Below the pieces are notes generated by a model that was not told the DNA's origin, made no database searches, and saw only the letters and a program-made list of their open reading frames with translations. The translations under genes were made by a program, and so were the position numbers. Positions 1 to 8,289 of a DNA stretch of 64,000 nt are shown here, one piece after another. The stretch is from Bacteroidales bacterium (GTDB taxonomy: Bacteria; Bacteroidota; Bacteroidia; Bacteroidales; UBA932): contig SUYP01000007.1 in the NCBI GenBank assembly GCA_015060395.1, positions 1 through 64,000 on the forward strand. The letters run 5' to 3'. Within the stretch, counting starts at the first letter, position 1; each line of letters begins with the position of its first letter.

Positions 1-6
1 GAGCAT

Positions 7-561
7 ATGTCAAAGTATGCAAGCACAGACTTATTGTATCAAGAAAATCAGAGTTGGATATTTGACAATATACCGAACAACATTGAAGGTACCTTGGATT
101 ATAAAGACGACTCTTGGGACTTTATGAATGCCTATTATTACAGGTCAGGAATGGTTGCTGCTGTAAGTATGAAAGTAAAGGAAATTCTTGAAGATATGAA
201 TATCTCCAAAGAAGAATACATTCTGATACCTATCCGTATAAAAGATTCCAATACCCAATACTACCTGATGTTCATAAAGTCTATAGGACACAATGAAATC
301 AACTTCAGTAACTCATTGTATCAAAAGATTATTGGTGATGATGAGTACAGAAAATTTGCCTCGTATTCCGAATTTTCTGATTCCACAGATTGGTACACTA
401 TTGCATTTCCTGTTCTTCCACAGAAATATGCAAAGCGTGATCTGATATACATACAGAATGGCAGGGAAACATATATGTCAGCGCGGCTTATCAAAGCCTT
501 TAGAGAAGCAGGCATAAAAGGAATAGAATTTAAAGCAATTGGTTCTTTGAGATTCATTTAA
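7..561 (+). CDS. Possible Imm11/DUF1629-like immunity protein
   Basis: This 184-residue soluble protein has no signal peptide or membrane segment. Its last 40 residues (about 145-184) read as a short strand, then 'YMSARLIKAFREAGIKGIEF'. That resembles the C-terminal pattern of Imm11/DUF1629 proteins, where a 'serine, helix, glycine, I/F-E-F' run closes the domain. Those proteins neutralise polymorphic toxins. No toxin gene is visible, but one could lie upstream of the window. The reading frame is open to base 1, so the true start may lie outside and this entry could be 5' partial. The family call is from memory of the pattern and is tentative; that the frame is coding is more certain. Confidence 0.55.
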   Translation: MSKYASTDLLYQENQSWIFDNIPNNIEGTLDYKDDSWDFMNAYYYRSGMVAAVSMKVKEILEDMNISKEEYILIPIRIKDSNTQYYLMFIKSIGHNEINFSNSLYQKIIGDDEYRKFASYSEFSDSTDWYTIAFPVLPQKYAKRDLIYIQNGRETYMSARLIKAFREAGIKGIEFKAIGSLRFI

Positions 562-858
562 ATCATATTTTGTCTCAAGCCAAAAGCGAACAAAGAATTT
601 GAATACACTTTTTTAATGCCAGCAATTCAATTAATGAAGAAGGCTCTATACGCAGTATCCCTCATTTTCACGCAATTAGGTCAATTTAGACCTCAAAATA
701 CCACAATAACAAGGCTTCGGCTCCGGGTACCTAATAAAATTCAAGTGCCTGATTTCAAACACTTGCATTTTTCCTTTTGCTTTTTGCACCACGGTTGAAC
801 CACAAAAATTTTGCAGATTGCAGGAGTCTTGCCGGGTATCGCGTGCACTTTTATAGGA

Positions 859-904
859 AAACTGCTCTCGGCACCCTCTTTTTTCGGGGTATCAAGAGCA
901 GTTT
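859..904 (-). terminator. Terminator hairpin after the toxin gene
   Basis: AAACTGCTCT at 859-868 pairs with AGAGCAGTTT at 895-904, and inner ACCC/GGGT bases can extend the stem. Read on the minus strand the stem ends in a short T run. It lies just beyond the toxin stop codon, so it probably ends the toxin-antitoxin transcript. Confidence 0.6.
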
Positions 905-930
905 CGCTATGTGTTTGCGCTTGGTCAGTT
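879..930. repeat. Direct repeat flanking toxin-antitoxin, copy A
   Basis: About 52 bases that match 1538-1589 at roughly 44 positions in the same orientation. The shared core includes GGGTATCAAGAGCA and TTTCGCTATG. Copy A also forms half of the terminator stem at 859-904; copy B lacks the partner half. Confidence 0.75.
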
Positions 931-931
931 G

Positions 932-1204
932 TTACTTGAAAAGTTCCGAATGAGTGCCAAGACGTATGAGTTTGATTACATTCGTGTTTTCATCTAACCA
1001 GATCAATAGGGTATCGCTTTCTATGTGGCACTCCACGCAATCTTTATATTCACCTAAGAGCTTATGAGGTTTATACTCCTGAGGTATAGGAATATCTTGC
1101 TGTAAATACCCTAAGACAACCTTAAGTTTTTCGATTCTCTTTGGCTGATTCTGATATTTCTTTAGATCTTTCTTAAACTGGTTGGTGATTTTCAGTTCCT
1201 TCAT
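932..1204 (-). CDS. YafQ-family mRNA interferase toxin
   Basis: A 90-residue RelE/ParE-superfamily protein matching the YafQ subgroup. YafQ toxins cut mRNA on the ribosome and are held inactive by their antitoxin. The residues that align with the E. coli YafQ active site are present: H47 (PHKL), H60 (ECHIESD), D64, H85 and F89 (GTHSELF). The length is normal for the family. The start lies 5 bases after the stop of the antitoxin gene, the usual antitoxin-first order, so both should be made from one transcript under the promoter at 1477-1507. No damage is visible, so the toxin is probably active when free. Subfamily assignment rests on motif reading. Confidence 0.88.
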   Translation of the reverse strand: MKELKITNQFKKDLKKYQNQPKRIEKLKVVLGYLQQDIPIPQEYKPHKLLGEYKDCVECHIESDTLLIWLDENTNVIKLIRLGTHSELFK

Positions 1205-1209
1205 ACCTG

Positions 1210-1464
1210 CTATAATGACTCAATAAACCCCTCAAGATTATCCAGATTGATTGTTTCCAGATTCTTATCCTCTCTCGCCTCTTTCACTGCAGCCATTGTT
1301 TGAGCATTAGGTGTGCGATAGACAGCGTCCATAAGAACACTCTCCACAAAGTTGTTAAGGCTGCGATTCTGTTTGCGAGCCTCGGTCTTCAGTCTCTTCA
1401 ACAACTCTGTGCTGAGTCTGAAGGCAGTCTGTGTCCTGGTTATAGTAGTTTCCATCTTCTTCAT
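1210..1464 (-). CDS. RelB/DinJ-like ribbon-helix-helix antitoxin
   Basis: An 84-residue antitoxin. Residues about 8-45 form a ribbon-helix-helix DNA-binding domain: a strand around TQTAFRLS, then a helix rich in Lys and Arg, then a second helix (SLNNFVESVL). The acidic C-terminal tail (about 60-84) is the part expected to wrap the toxin. Such antitoxins repress their own operon alone and with the toxin. The first ATG is at 1464; an in-frame ATG at 1455 (METTI) is an alternative because the predicted transcript start is only a few bases before 1464. It forms an operon with the YafQ-like toxin. Confidence 0.85.
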   Translation of the reverse strand: MKKMETTITRTQTAFRLSTELLKRLKTEARKQNRSLNNFVESVLMDAVYRTPNAQTMAAVKEAREDKNLETINLDNLEGFIESL

Positions 1465-1476
1465 ATATTTATATCA

Positions 1477-1507
1477 CAAATGTATAACACTTATATAACA
1501 TTTGCAA
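1477..1507 (-). promoter_or_regulatory. Toxin-antitoxin promoter with embedded operator repeats
   Basis: On the minus strand TTGC (1507-1504) is followed after exactly 19 bases by TACATTTG (1484-1477), a match to the Bacteroidetes promoter pattern. Two copies of TGTTATA (1500-1494 and 1489-1483), one helical turn apart, lie between and into the boxes and could bind the ribbon-helix-helix antitoxin. Confidence 0.7.
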
Positions 1508-1537
1508 GAAATAGGCAAAACTTTTAAGAAATTCTTT

Positions 1538-1589
1538 CTTTTTCTGGGTATCAAGAGCAATTTCGCTATGTTTTTGCAGTTGGTCGGTA
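1538..1589. repeat. Direct repeat flanking toxin-antitoxin, copy B
   Basis: Partner of the repeat at 879-930. It lies upstream of the antitoxin gene and is not followed by another toxin gene, so it could be the leftover tail of an earlier, similar cassette. Confidence 0.75.
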
Positions 1590-1610
1590 GGGAAATCGGT
1601 GGGGGCAAAT

Positions 1611-1627
1611 GGTGACAACCTGTCACC
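1611..1627. repeat. Palindrome upstream of nuclease gene
   Basis: GGTGACA and TGTCACC form a perfect inverted repeat with a 3-base centre. The size and symmetry suit a dimeric regulator or a small hairpin. It lies about 95 bases before the nuclease gene at 1722. Confidence 0.45.
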
Positions 1628-1721
1628 GTTTCATTTACCTACCTCCAGATATCTGATGCCGATTTGATCAATTATACTCAAATATATATACCTTTGAAGA
1701 TATAATCAGCCAAGAAGACAA

Positions 1722-2669
1722 ATGGATATATACGGCGAGAAATATTCGGGGGATTCGATGTTTGTAGCAGACTGCAGGCAGTTGCAGTCGATGTATCGAG
1801 TGGAGGTTAATGAAACCATCAGGCCATACAAAGGACGAGATGGCAAGACTCATTATTATGGGAACTACATATCTGACGGAGAAAAGTCAGGAAATAACTT
1901 CCTGACAAACTATGCTTTTAGATATGCGACAGAACGTGTTACCAACAAAAAGGAATATGAGACTATCGAACAAGATCGTCTATTCAACAACCTTCTCTCC
2001 AGTCAGCCGATGGCCTTCAATCTGTTCTGTCCATTAAGAGAGATGCTTGAAAAATCTCCAGAGGCAGCAACAGCGGCAATCAAAGCCGCCTTACCAATGT
2101 ATCCGATTCATTCAGTCACAGATGTGGATCTAGAATTCATTCCCGAAGATTATGATAAGCTTTCCGGGGATAAAAGTGCGATGGATGCTATCATCAGGTT
2201 CGTGGATGATTCTGGTAAGAAAGGCTTCATTGCCATAGAAACCAAATATTCTGAAAACCTCGGAACAAACGTGGCATTGGAAAAAGGCACAAACAAGCCA
2301 CGTGCAAAAAGCCTGGAAACAGTCAGACGGCTCAAGTGCTTTAAACCAGACATCGAAGGACGTATCACTGAAGGACAGATACGACTCACACAGATATATA
2401 GAAACTTCCTTCTTAGTGAAAGTTATGGAAGCAGATATGGATTGGATTCATATTCCATAATCCTAGCACCGGCACGTCATCCTTCAACAGGAAAGGAAGT
2501 TGATTCACTACGCAAGGAACTGCGCGAAGAATACAAAAATAAGATAGATTCCATCTCTCTCGAAGACTTTGTTGAAAGAATCCTCACGAACTGCCCGGAG
2601 GAGTACAAAGAAATTTTTAAAAGATTCATAGACAGATATCTGGGATTCGATAAGTTAAAGTCGGTCTAG
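1722..2669 (+). CDS. PD-(D/E)XK nuclease, PGN_0703-like
   Basis: A 315-residue protein resembling the PGN_0703-type PD-(D/E)XK nucleases. The putative catalytic core is D155 (SAMDAIIRF) followed by E173-T-K175 (FIAIETKYSE), giving the D...ExK arrangement that holds a metal ion. There is no signal peptide or membrane segment, so it acts in the cytoplasm, presumably on DNA. It stands alone, with palindromes on both sides and a toxin-antitoxin pair and restriction genes nearby, which suggests a defence role. Its substrate is unknown. The start is the first ATG in the frame after a clear upstream gap. I infer nuclease activity from the motif and have no partner gene to define the system. Confidence 0.72.
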   Translation: MDIYGEKYSGDSMFVADCRQLQSMYRVEVNETIRPYKGRDGKTHYYGNYISDGEKSGNNFLTNYAFRYATERVTNKKEYETIEQDRLFNNLLSSQPMAFNLFCPLREMLEKSPEAATAAIKAALPMYPIHSVTDVDLEFIPEDYDKLSGDKSAMDAIIRFVDDSGKKGFIAIETKYSENLGTNVALEKGTNKPRAKSLETVRRLKCFKPDIEGRITEGQIRLTQIYRNFLLSESYGSRYGLDSYSIILAPARHPSTGKEVDSLRKELREEYKNKIDSISLEDFVERILTNCPEEYKEIFKRFIDRYLGFDKLKSV

Positions 2670-2677
2670 TCGGTGAG

Positions 2678-2694
2678 GGGTACAAATTGTACCC
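2678..2694. repeat. Palindrome just after nuclease gene
   Basis: GGGTACAAATTGTACCC is a perfect palindrome around one central base, 9 bases after the nuclease stop codon. With the palindrome at 1611-1627 it brackets the gene. It could be a protein-binding site or an element boundary. Confidence 0.45.
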
Positions 2695-2739
2695 GGCACG
2701 GAAACACGATACAAGATTAGCGAATTAAAACAAAAAGTG

Positions 2740-2813
2740 TATCTTTGCTGCTGAATGCAGTCCCGGCAGTTCCTCTCCCAGATAACAGATACTGGTGATG
2801 AATCCGGGTTTTT
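2740..2813 (+). ncRNA. Candidate small structured RNA
   Basis: TATCTTTG at 2740-2747 matches the Bacteroidetes -7 box, but no gene follows. Starting about 7 bases later, the RNA could fold with CCCGG (2762-2766) pairing CCGGG (2804-2808) around an inner CCAG/CTGG stem (2778-2781 with 2792-2795). A run of T follows at once, as in an intrinsic terminator. This gives a transcript of roughly 60 bases. No -33 box is clear, and the call is inference from layout only. Confidence 0.3.
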
Positions 2814-2843
2814 ATTGTCAACACACCTGAAATGATATAATAA

Positions 2844-2882
2844 GCCTCCCAGGCGAGCCGCAAGGCAGCATACTTGGGAGGC
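2844..2882. repeat. Hairpin in gene-free gap
   Basis: GCCTCCCA (2844-2851) pairs perfectly with TGGGAGGC (2875-2882), with a small GCC/GGC stem in the loop. A T-rich stretch follows on the plus strand. The gap 2670-3148 holds no gene; this hairpin, the palindrome and the candidate small RNA are all that stand out in it. Confidence 0.4.
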
Positions 2883-3127
2883 GTTCTTAATTTTACAACA
2901 TCTGTGTATATACTCATTGGGAAAACCGGAAATCCGCTCTAAATGCGAGTTAAATAATAATTTGCATGTATTCATAGTGTATTTCATTCGGTAAACTATA
3001 AAGCAAAGCCATTAATTTAATCGAAAAAAACGTTCCAAAGTCCTAGTGCCGTCTAAGAAAGTGAGTCACGCTAATGCATTCTCCACGTTATACAATAGGT
3101 AAAGAAAGTAGATTTTAGATATTTTTG

Positions 3128-3135
3128 TATCTTTG
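3128..3135 (+). promoter_or_regulatory. -7 box of the methylase-McrBC operon
   Basis: TATCTTTG matches TAnnTTTG and lies 13 bases before the methylase ATG at 3149. The -33 region is weak. Confidence 0.5.
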
Positions 3136-3148
3136 TCACACAACCTAA

Positions 3149-4006
3149 ATGTATATGCAACCAATCATAAAATATAGAGGCGGCAAATCGAAAGAACTCC
3201 ACACACTAATTCCTCACATACCTCACTTCGAGGGGAGATATATAGAGCCATTCTTTGGCGGTGGTGCAATGTATTTTCATCTCGAACCCGAAGCCGCAAT
3301 CATAAATGACATCAACACTCCTCTAATCAATTTCTATAAAGGAGTTAGAGATAATTATTCTAAACTTCGTAAAGAATTAGATAAATTAGAGAAGGTCTAC
3401 AAAAAAAACAGAAAAGCCTTTGATGCACTTAAAGCCCTTCATCCAAACGAAAGAGTTGAGGATGCAAATGAATCGCTATACTACCAAATTAGAGATATGT
3501 ACAATGGCTTGATTCCCTCAACAATATCAAGGGCAGCCATATATTACTTTATCAACAAAACGGCATATTCTGGAATGATAAGGTACAATTCCAAGGGGGA
3601 ATTTAACGTGCCTTATGGCAGATATAAACATCTAAACACAAGCATTGTTAGTAAAGAGCATTCCGATCTATTAAAAAAAGCGGAAATCTACAATGGAGAC
3701 TACCATACAGTATTTGAGATAGCCACCCCGGATGACTTTATCTTCCTTGACCCACCATATGACTGCATATTTTCAGACTATGGTAATGAGGTCCATAAAG
3801 ATGGATTTGGAGAAGATAATCATAGGCAACTAGCGCAAGACATTCGTAATCTACCATGTCCGGCATTACTTGTTATCGGAAAGACACCTCTTATTGAAGA
3901 ACTTTACGACGATATGATTATTGGAGAGTATGACAAGTCTTATTCTGTCAATATCAGAAATAGATTCAAGGCTGAGAGTAAACATTTGATCATCACAAAT
4001 TACTAA
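3149..4006 (+). CDS. D12-class DNA N6-adenine methyltransferase
   Basis: A Dam-type enzyme that transfers a methyl group from S-adenosylmethionine to N6 of adenine in DNA. Numbering from the in-frame ATG at 3155, the cofactor motifs are KYRGGKS (6-12) and FFGGGA (33-38), and the catalytic motif DPPY is at 199-202. Length and order fit the family (PF02086). The ATG at 3155 gives the more typical N-terminus (MQPIIKY), while 3149 adds two residues. It is the first gene of an operon: the McrB-like gene starts 16 bases after its stop. The likely job is to mark host DNA for the linked nuclease complex. The target sequence cannot be read from the protein; GATC is possible but not shown. Confidence 0.9.
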   Translation: MYMQPIIKYRGGKSKELHTLIPHIPHFEGRYIEPFFGGGAMYFHLEPEAAIINDINTPLINFYKGVRDNYSKLRKELDKLEKVYKKNRKAFDALKALHPNERVEDANESLYYQIRDMYNGLIPSTISRAAIYYFINKTAYSGMIRYNSKGEFNVPYGRYKHLNTSIVSKEHSDLLKKAEIYNGDYHTVFEIATPDDFIFLDPPYDCIFSDYGNEVHKDGFGEDNHRQLAQDIRNLPCPALLVIGKTPLIEELYDDMIIGEYDKSYSVNIRNRFKAESKHLIITNY

Positions 4007-4022
4007 TCGAAAATTTAACACC

Positions 4023-5792
4023 ATGGACTCAACCCAAAGAATAAAGCAGTTCATAAATAATGCTTTCCCAGAATGGACTAAAGTTAACTTCTCCGACATT
4101 GAAGAAGGTATCGATTTTAAAGAAAATCTGAGTGAATTGTATAGAATTGATAACGATGAAATCATACTCATCTCATATACAAATATTAGCATAACTGGTT
4201 CAGACCGTCCTAAGCCTCAATTAAGAGTCTTTCTCGATGAATATAAGAAACCGTTTGATTTCGCAAAGAAACATCAGTTACGCTATTACCTTTTTTCGAT
4301 TTTCACTAAAGATGATGAAATGGCTAGAGGATTAAACAACTTTAATCCTAAAGAATTTATTATCTCAATTGAAACAAATCTTGACTCAGAGGGTTCAAGG
4401 AGGGATTTGAGGAGTATTTATGACTATGCAAATGAGAAAATAGGTAATCGAAAATTCCTCAAGTGTTCTAGGAATGATTACAAAGCAGATATCAATCAAG
4501 CCTCATTTATCTATATCGGCACGCCAGATAACCCTTATAAGGAGATGTTTAATAATTTCATAAACATCTTTGATTCAAGACCTTACCTAAATTCAAGCAC
4601 AAGCTCATATAATTTATCAACAAGTGCTGTATCATTGGACGATATATCCATTAGCAACAATCCATATTTACGTGCACTGAAAACTAAACCTTTCCTTCTC
4701 CTTGCAGGAATATCCGGAACCGGAAAAAGCCGCAAGGTTAAAGAATTGGCATATATGACTTGTCCTATAACTTCTGATCTTGCTGACGATCCCACATCAC
4801 CTGGTAATTATTGCCTTATCGAGGTAAAGCCCAATTGGCATGACTCGACAGAACTTCTCGGATACTATAGCAACCTGAGCGGCAAATATGACATAACCCC
4901 GTTTATGAAATTTGTGTATAAGGCAACGAGAAACTCAAACATTCCATTCTTCGTATGCCTTGACGAAATGAATCTTGCTCCTGTTGAGCAATACTTTGCA
5001 GAGTATCTAAGCGTTCTGGAAACAAGAGTGCTCAAGAATGGGAAAATAGAATCTGCTGAACTTCTCAAAAAAGAACTATTCGAGAATTACCCTACACATA
5101 AAGGCGATAACCCTCTATATGAAGGAACCGAACTAGAAGTATTTAACCACATAAGAGAAAATGGCTTAAGACTTCCTGAGAACCTATTCATAGTGGGTAC
5201 AGTAAACATGGACGATACTACACATCAATTCAGTAGAAAGGTTATTGACCGAGCATTTACGATCGAGATGAACGGGGATAAGCTACCAAGCATGTTTGAG
5301 GCAGAAGACACGCTCGTATATCCAGAAACAGCTATACCACTGAATGCATTAAAACCGGAATACGTTCAAGCTTCTGATGCGCTTCAGAGTATCAATATAT
5401 CACCATTTAGGGAGCTTGTCATAGAAAACGTCCCAACTCATCTCAATAGCATAAACGAAATTTTGAAAGACACTCCGTTCAAAGTAAGTTTCCGAGTTCA
5501 AAATGAACTTGTGCTATATTTAAGCACTCTCATAAACGAACATAACCCTCAGAGTAACGATGAGGTCAAATCGCTTATTGAAGAAGCCACACTAGTAATT
5601 CTTCTTGAAAAAATACTTCCCCGAGTACAGGGCGACGAAAAACTACTCGGAGACACATTGGAAGATCTTAAGGAACACGTTGAAACTAATTTCAACGTAT
5701 GCAAAGAAAATGCAACATATAAAGAAGTCGTAGAGAAACTCAGGCAAATGGATCAGCGCCTCAAATCAACGTATTTCGCAAACTTCTTCTAG
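4023..5792 (+). CDS. McrB-like AAA+ restriction motor
   Basis: A 589-residue McrB-family NTPase. The C-terminal motor has Walker A GISGTGKS (229-236), Walker B ending CLDE (D314-E315), and the McrB signature N395-M396-D397-D398 followed by an IDR motif likely to hold the arginine finger. McrB motors form rings, use GTP in the best-studied cases, and drive DNA translocation for a partner nuclease. Residues 1-190 are not a recognisable McrB DNA-binding domain and probably read the target. The nuclease gene starts 7 bases downstream and a DNA methylase lies just upstream, so this is likely a restriction complex comparable to LlaJI or BsuMI rather than a pure type IV McrBC. Confidence 0.85.
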   Translation: MDSTQRIKQFINNAFPEWTKVNFSDIEEGIDFKENLSELYRIDNDEIILISYTNISITGSDRPKPQLRVFLDEYKKPFDFAKKHQLRYYLFSIFTKDDEMARGLNNFNPKEFIISIETNLDSEGSRRDLRSIYDYANEKIGNRKFLKCSRNDYKADINQASFIYIGTPDNPYKEMFNNFINIFDSRPYLNSSTSSYNLSTSAVSLDDISISNNPYLRALKTKPFLLLAGISGTGKSRKVKELAYMTCPITSDLADDPTSPGNYCLIEVKPNWHDSTELLGYYSNLSGKYDITPFMKFVYKATRNSNIPFFVCLDEMNLAPVEQYFAEYLSVLETRVLKNGKIESAELLKKELFENYPTHKGDNPLYEGTELEVFNHIRENGLRLPENLFIVGTVNMDDTTHQFSRKVIDRAFTIEMNGDKLPSMFEAEDTLVYPETAIPLNALKPEYVQASDALQSINISPFRELVIENVPTHLNSINEILKDTPFKVSFRVQNELVLYLSTLINEHNPQSNDEVKSLIEEATLVILLEKILPRVQGDEKLLGDTLEDLKEHVETNFNVCKENATYKEVVEKLRQMDQRLKSTYFANFF

Positions 5793-5799
5793 CCTATAA

Positions 5800-8115
5800 A
5801 TGAAGGTACTGGATTATACATACGAAGGCCTATACCAAATACAGGCCCAGACTCAAGATATTCAAAAATCTTGGGATAAGTTCAAGGTAAGAGTTACTTG
5901 CCCCGAACAATATTGTAATTATTCAGCAAACATCATTGGAAAGCTCTCCATCTATGATTATAGCGAGAAAAGACTGGAGGAAGTCACAAACGACAACTGG
6001 GCTCATACACGTCCTGTGTTTTTTGAAACATGTGAATACTCATTTGCTATAACATTTTTTGATATTAAGGAAGGAACAGTTCCATCAATCGTACATGAAA
6101 ATTCTGCGGTAGAAAGTCTCTTTAGTGGAATTGAGGGAAAGGATGAATATATCCTTACAGGAAACATCAATTTCCTCAACCAACCGGGACGATTTGCACT
6201 TAATTTCACATTCACATCTAAAGATGGTGTAAAACATAATGAGAGCCTGAAATTTGATGTCGTTTCACCTAAACTCGATACTAAGGGCGATCTGAACACC
6301 ATCATCAAAGAACTTAAAATAGAATATGACGACCTTGTCTTCAGATATCTAACTCTTACTCATCACCTGTTCTCTACCGGAAAGGAGGCCAACAACGATT
6401 TGATATGGCTCTCAATATTCAAAGAGGTCATTGATAGCTATCTTATATCCATAAGGCATATCCTCAACGCACCACACAACAAACACTACACTAGGATTGA
6501 GCATCTACGCGCTGACAGAATTAAGAAGTGGACAAACCCTCTGGCAGAAGAATTTTCAGAGGATCGCTGCCAGAATTCAGACAAAGCTCTTAGGAAGTAC
6601 TATAGAAACGAGATTATTAACTCAACCGTAAACACCCTTGAGAACCGATTCGTTAAGTACACGATTGAAAGAATATCTGAAAGACTTGGCAAAGTATTCA
6701 AACAGATTAAGTATAAAGAAGGAACGTCCCTAAGCGAGATAGAACGCCTAACTGAGATTACCAAAAATCTCGATTCTTTACGTCACACCTCCTTCTTTAG
6801 AGGAATTGGGCGATTCGAGGGGTTCAAGCAGGAAAGTATGGTTTTGCAACAGAGATCAGGATATGCACAAGTATATAGGCATTGGATTCTGTTGCAACGA
6901 GGGCTTGATCTTATCGATGGAGAAACATCAGTAGGAGTTCAGCCTGTATGGAAACTATACGAGTTATGGTGTTTCCTTAAGGTTAAGAAGATGGTCGCAG
7001 AAATTCTCGGTATAGATCTCCGAAATCCAGAAGATTTACAGTATGTTCATGAGAGTACTAAAAACTCTGCAAATCCATTCTTCGGTGGAGATTTGACGGG
7101 AACAATAAAGTACGACAATCCTAAGAGCGGAGATGTCATAGAAATTGGATATCAATACTCCTTTAACTATAGAGGCGACAAGGATGGCTTTAAGTCTATG
7201 ACCGTTGAGCAAAAGCCAGACATTGTTATGCATATCCATAAGAAGGACAACATAACGCTGACATATTTGTTTGATGCCAAATATAGGGTTCATGGAGACA
7301 ACGATGCTCAAGTAACCACAGTGCAGGACTATCCAGTTGAAGATACTCTCAACCAAATGCATCGATACAGAGATGCTATTTACTACGGAGAGGCGAGCTC
7401 AACAAATTTCAGCAAGGAAGTCGTAGGAGGATATATCCTGTTCCCAGGGCGCCTTGATGAAACAAAATGCCAGCAATTATTGGATGTAGGAGATTTCAAC
7501 AGTAAGTCACTTCCATACTACGTACGCTCTATAGAATACATCAACATAGGGGCATTTCCATTACTTCCGAATGAGGATAGCGGAATTCTCTTAAAGAGAT
7601 TCCTTGAGAAAGTTATCTTGCAAGAAGGTATGCGCTCGCAGGTTGAGGATGCTATTCCACAGAGAGGACTTTACTATTCCGTAGAGAATGAAGGAACTTC
7701 TATACTCATAGCTTGTTACAAGAACGAAGAGCACAGAAATTGGATCATACGAAATGGCAAATATAACCTCAGGTTGGATAAGAATAGGCGCGGTGCTGTA
7801 AACCTTAAGAATAATTACACTACATCTGATTACCTACTTCTTTACGAGTTTGGCAATAAAAACCATCAGGAGTTATTTCGCATAACAGGAACGTCAGAGG
7901 TAATGACTGCAGATGATCTTATATCTGCAGATTATCCTACACCTGGTGGAAAGCTATACCTTGTTTTAGATATAGATTTAGAGATCGATATCAAGCTCAA
8001 AGGAAGAACATTCTCATTACCAGATGATTTTGTAAACACTAAAGAAGGGATTCCACAGGTTATTAAATATGTCAATCTGTTCCCACCTGAGGACCCATAT
8101 GAAAGTATTGAATAA
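5800..8115 (+). CDS. McrC-like DUF2357/PD-(D/E)XK nuclease
   Basis: A 771-residue partner of the McrB-like motor. Residues about 1-400 match the DUF2357 type: a beta-rich start followed by long helices that probably contact the motor ring. The nuclease core is D474 (KPDIVM) followed by D492-A-K494 (LFDAKYR), a PD...DxK arrangement seen in McrC and DUF524 nucleases. A further C-terminal domain of about 170 residues follows and is not recognised. McrC-type proteins stimulate McrB hydrolysis and cut the DNA. The gene is last in the methylase-motor-nuclease operon and is followed by a hairpin at 8121-8155. No inactivating change is visible. Confidence 0.82.
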   Translation: MKVLDYTYEGLYQIQAQTQDIQKSWDKFKVRVTCPEQYCNYSANIIGKLSIYDYSEKRLEEVTNDNWAHTRPVFFETCEYSFAITFFDIKEGTVPSIVHENSAVESLFSGIEGKDEYILTGNINFLNQPGRFALNFTFTSKDGVKHNESLKFDVVSPKLDTKGDLNTIIKELKIEYDDLVFRYLTLTHHLFSTGKEANNDLIWLSIFKEVIDSYLISIRHILNAPHNKHYTRIEHLRADRIKKWTNPLAEEFSEDRCQNSDKALRKYYRNEIINSTVNTLENRFVKYTIERISERLGKVFKQIKYKEGTSLSEIERLTEITKNLDSLRHTSFFRGIGRFEGFKQESMVLQQRSGYAQVYRHWILLQRGLDLIDGETSVGVQPVWKLYELWCFLKVKKMVAEILGIDLRNPEDLQYVHESTKNSANPFFGGDLTGTIKYDNPKSGDVIEIGYQYSFNYRGDKDGFKSMTVEQKPDIVMHIHKKDNITLTYLFDAKYRVHGDNDAQVTTVQDYPVEDTLNQMHRYRDAIYYGEASSTNFSKEVVGGYILFPGRLDETKCQQLLDVGDFNSKSLPYYVRSIEYINIGAFPLLPNEDSGILLKRFLEKVILQEGMRSQVEDAIPQRGLYYSVENEGTSILIACYKNEEHRNWIIRNGKYNLRLDKNRRGAVNLKNNYTTSDYLLLYEFGNKNHQELFRITGTSEVMTADDLISADYPTPGGKLYLVLDIDLEIDIKLKGRTFSLPDDFVNTKEGIPQVIKYVNLFPPEDPYESIE

Positions 8116-8120
8116 CAGAA

Positions 8121-8155
8121 AGTGTCCCGATGGTTTCAACAGCCACTGGGACACT
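8121..8155 (+). terminator. Terminator after McrC-like gene
   Basis: AGTGTCCC (8121-8128) pairs with GGGACACT (8148-8155), followed by a T-rich stretch. It lies 6 bases after the stop codon. Confidence 0.6.
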
Positions 8156-8289
8156 ATGTTTTAATACATGGGAAACTATTGTCGCTCTACTCCCTAACGC
8201 TGACACTCTTTACCTAACATCTCTATTCTACGATTATCCTGTCGTACCCAACATAATATCTTATATCTGAAGCAACAACTATTACAGGC

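Larger units (their letters stand above)
562..931. other. Gene-free gap with degenerate remnant
   Basis: No convincing gene lies here. The gap holds a small AGGTC/GACCT inverted repeat near 678-693. On the minus strand near 811-855 a stretch encodes a peptide like HAIPGKTPAICKI, which resembles the start of the fragment at 13,680-13,847. The region ends with the terminator hairpin of the toxin-antitoxin pair. A 60-codon frame at 616-798 has no supporting features and is probably chance. Confidence 0.45.

Noticed and set aside
616..798. A 60-codon plus-strand frame
   Set aside because: No recognisable domain, no promoter or coding signature, and it overlaps a stretch that looks like a degenerate repeat.
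879..1589. Integron-type attC sites at the toxin-antitoxin repeats
   Set aside because: The repeats lack recognisable GTTRRRY and RYYYAAC core pairs, and no integrase is present in the window.
2655..2987. A 110-codon minus-strand frame
   Set aside because: Composition is not protein-like (many Cys and Arg) and it overlaps the palindrome, the candidate small RNA and a hairpin.
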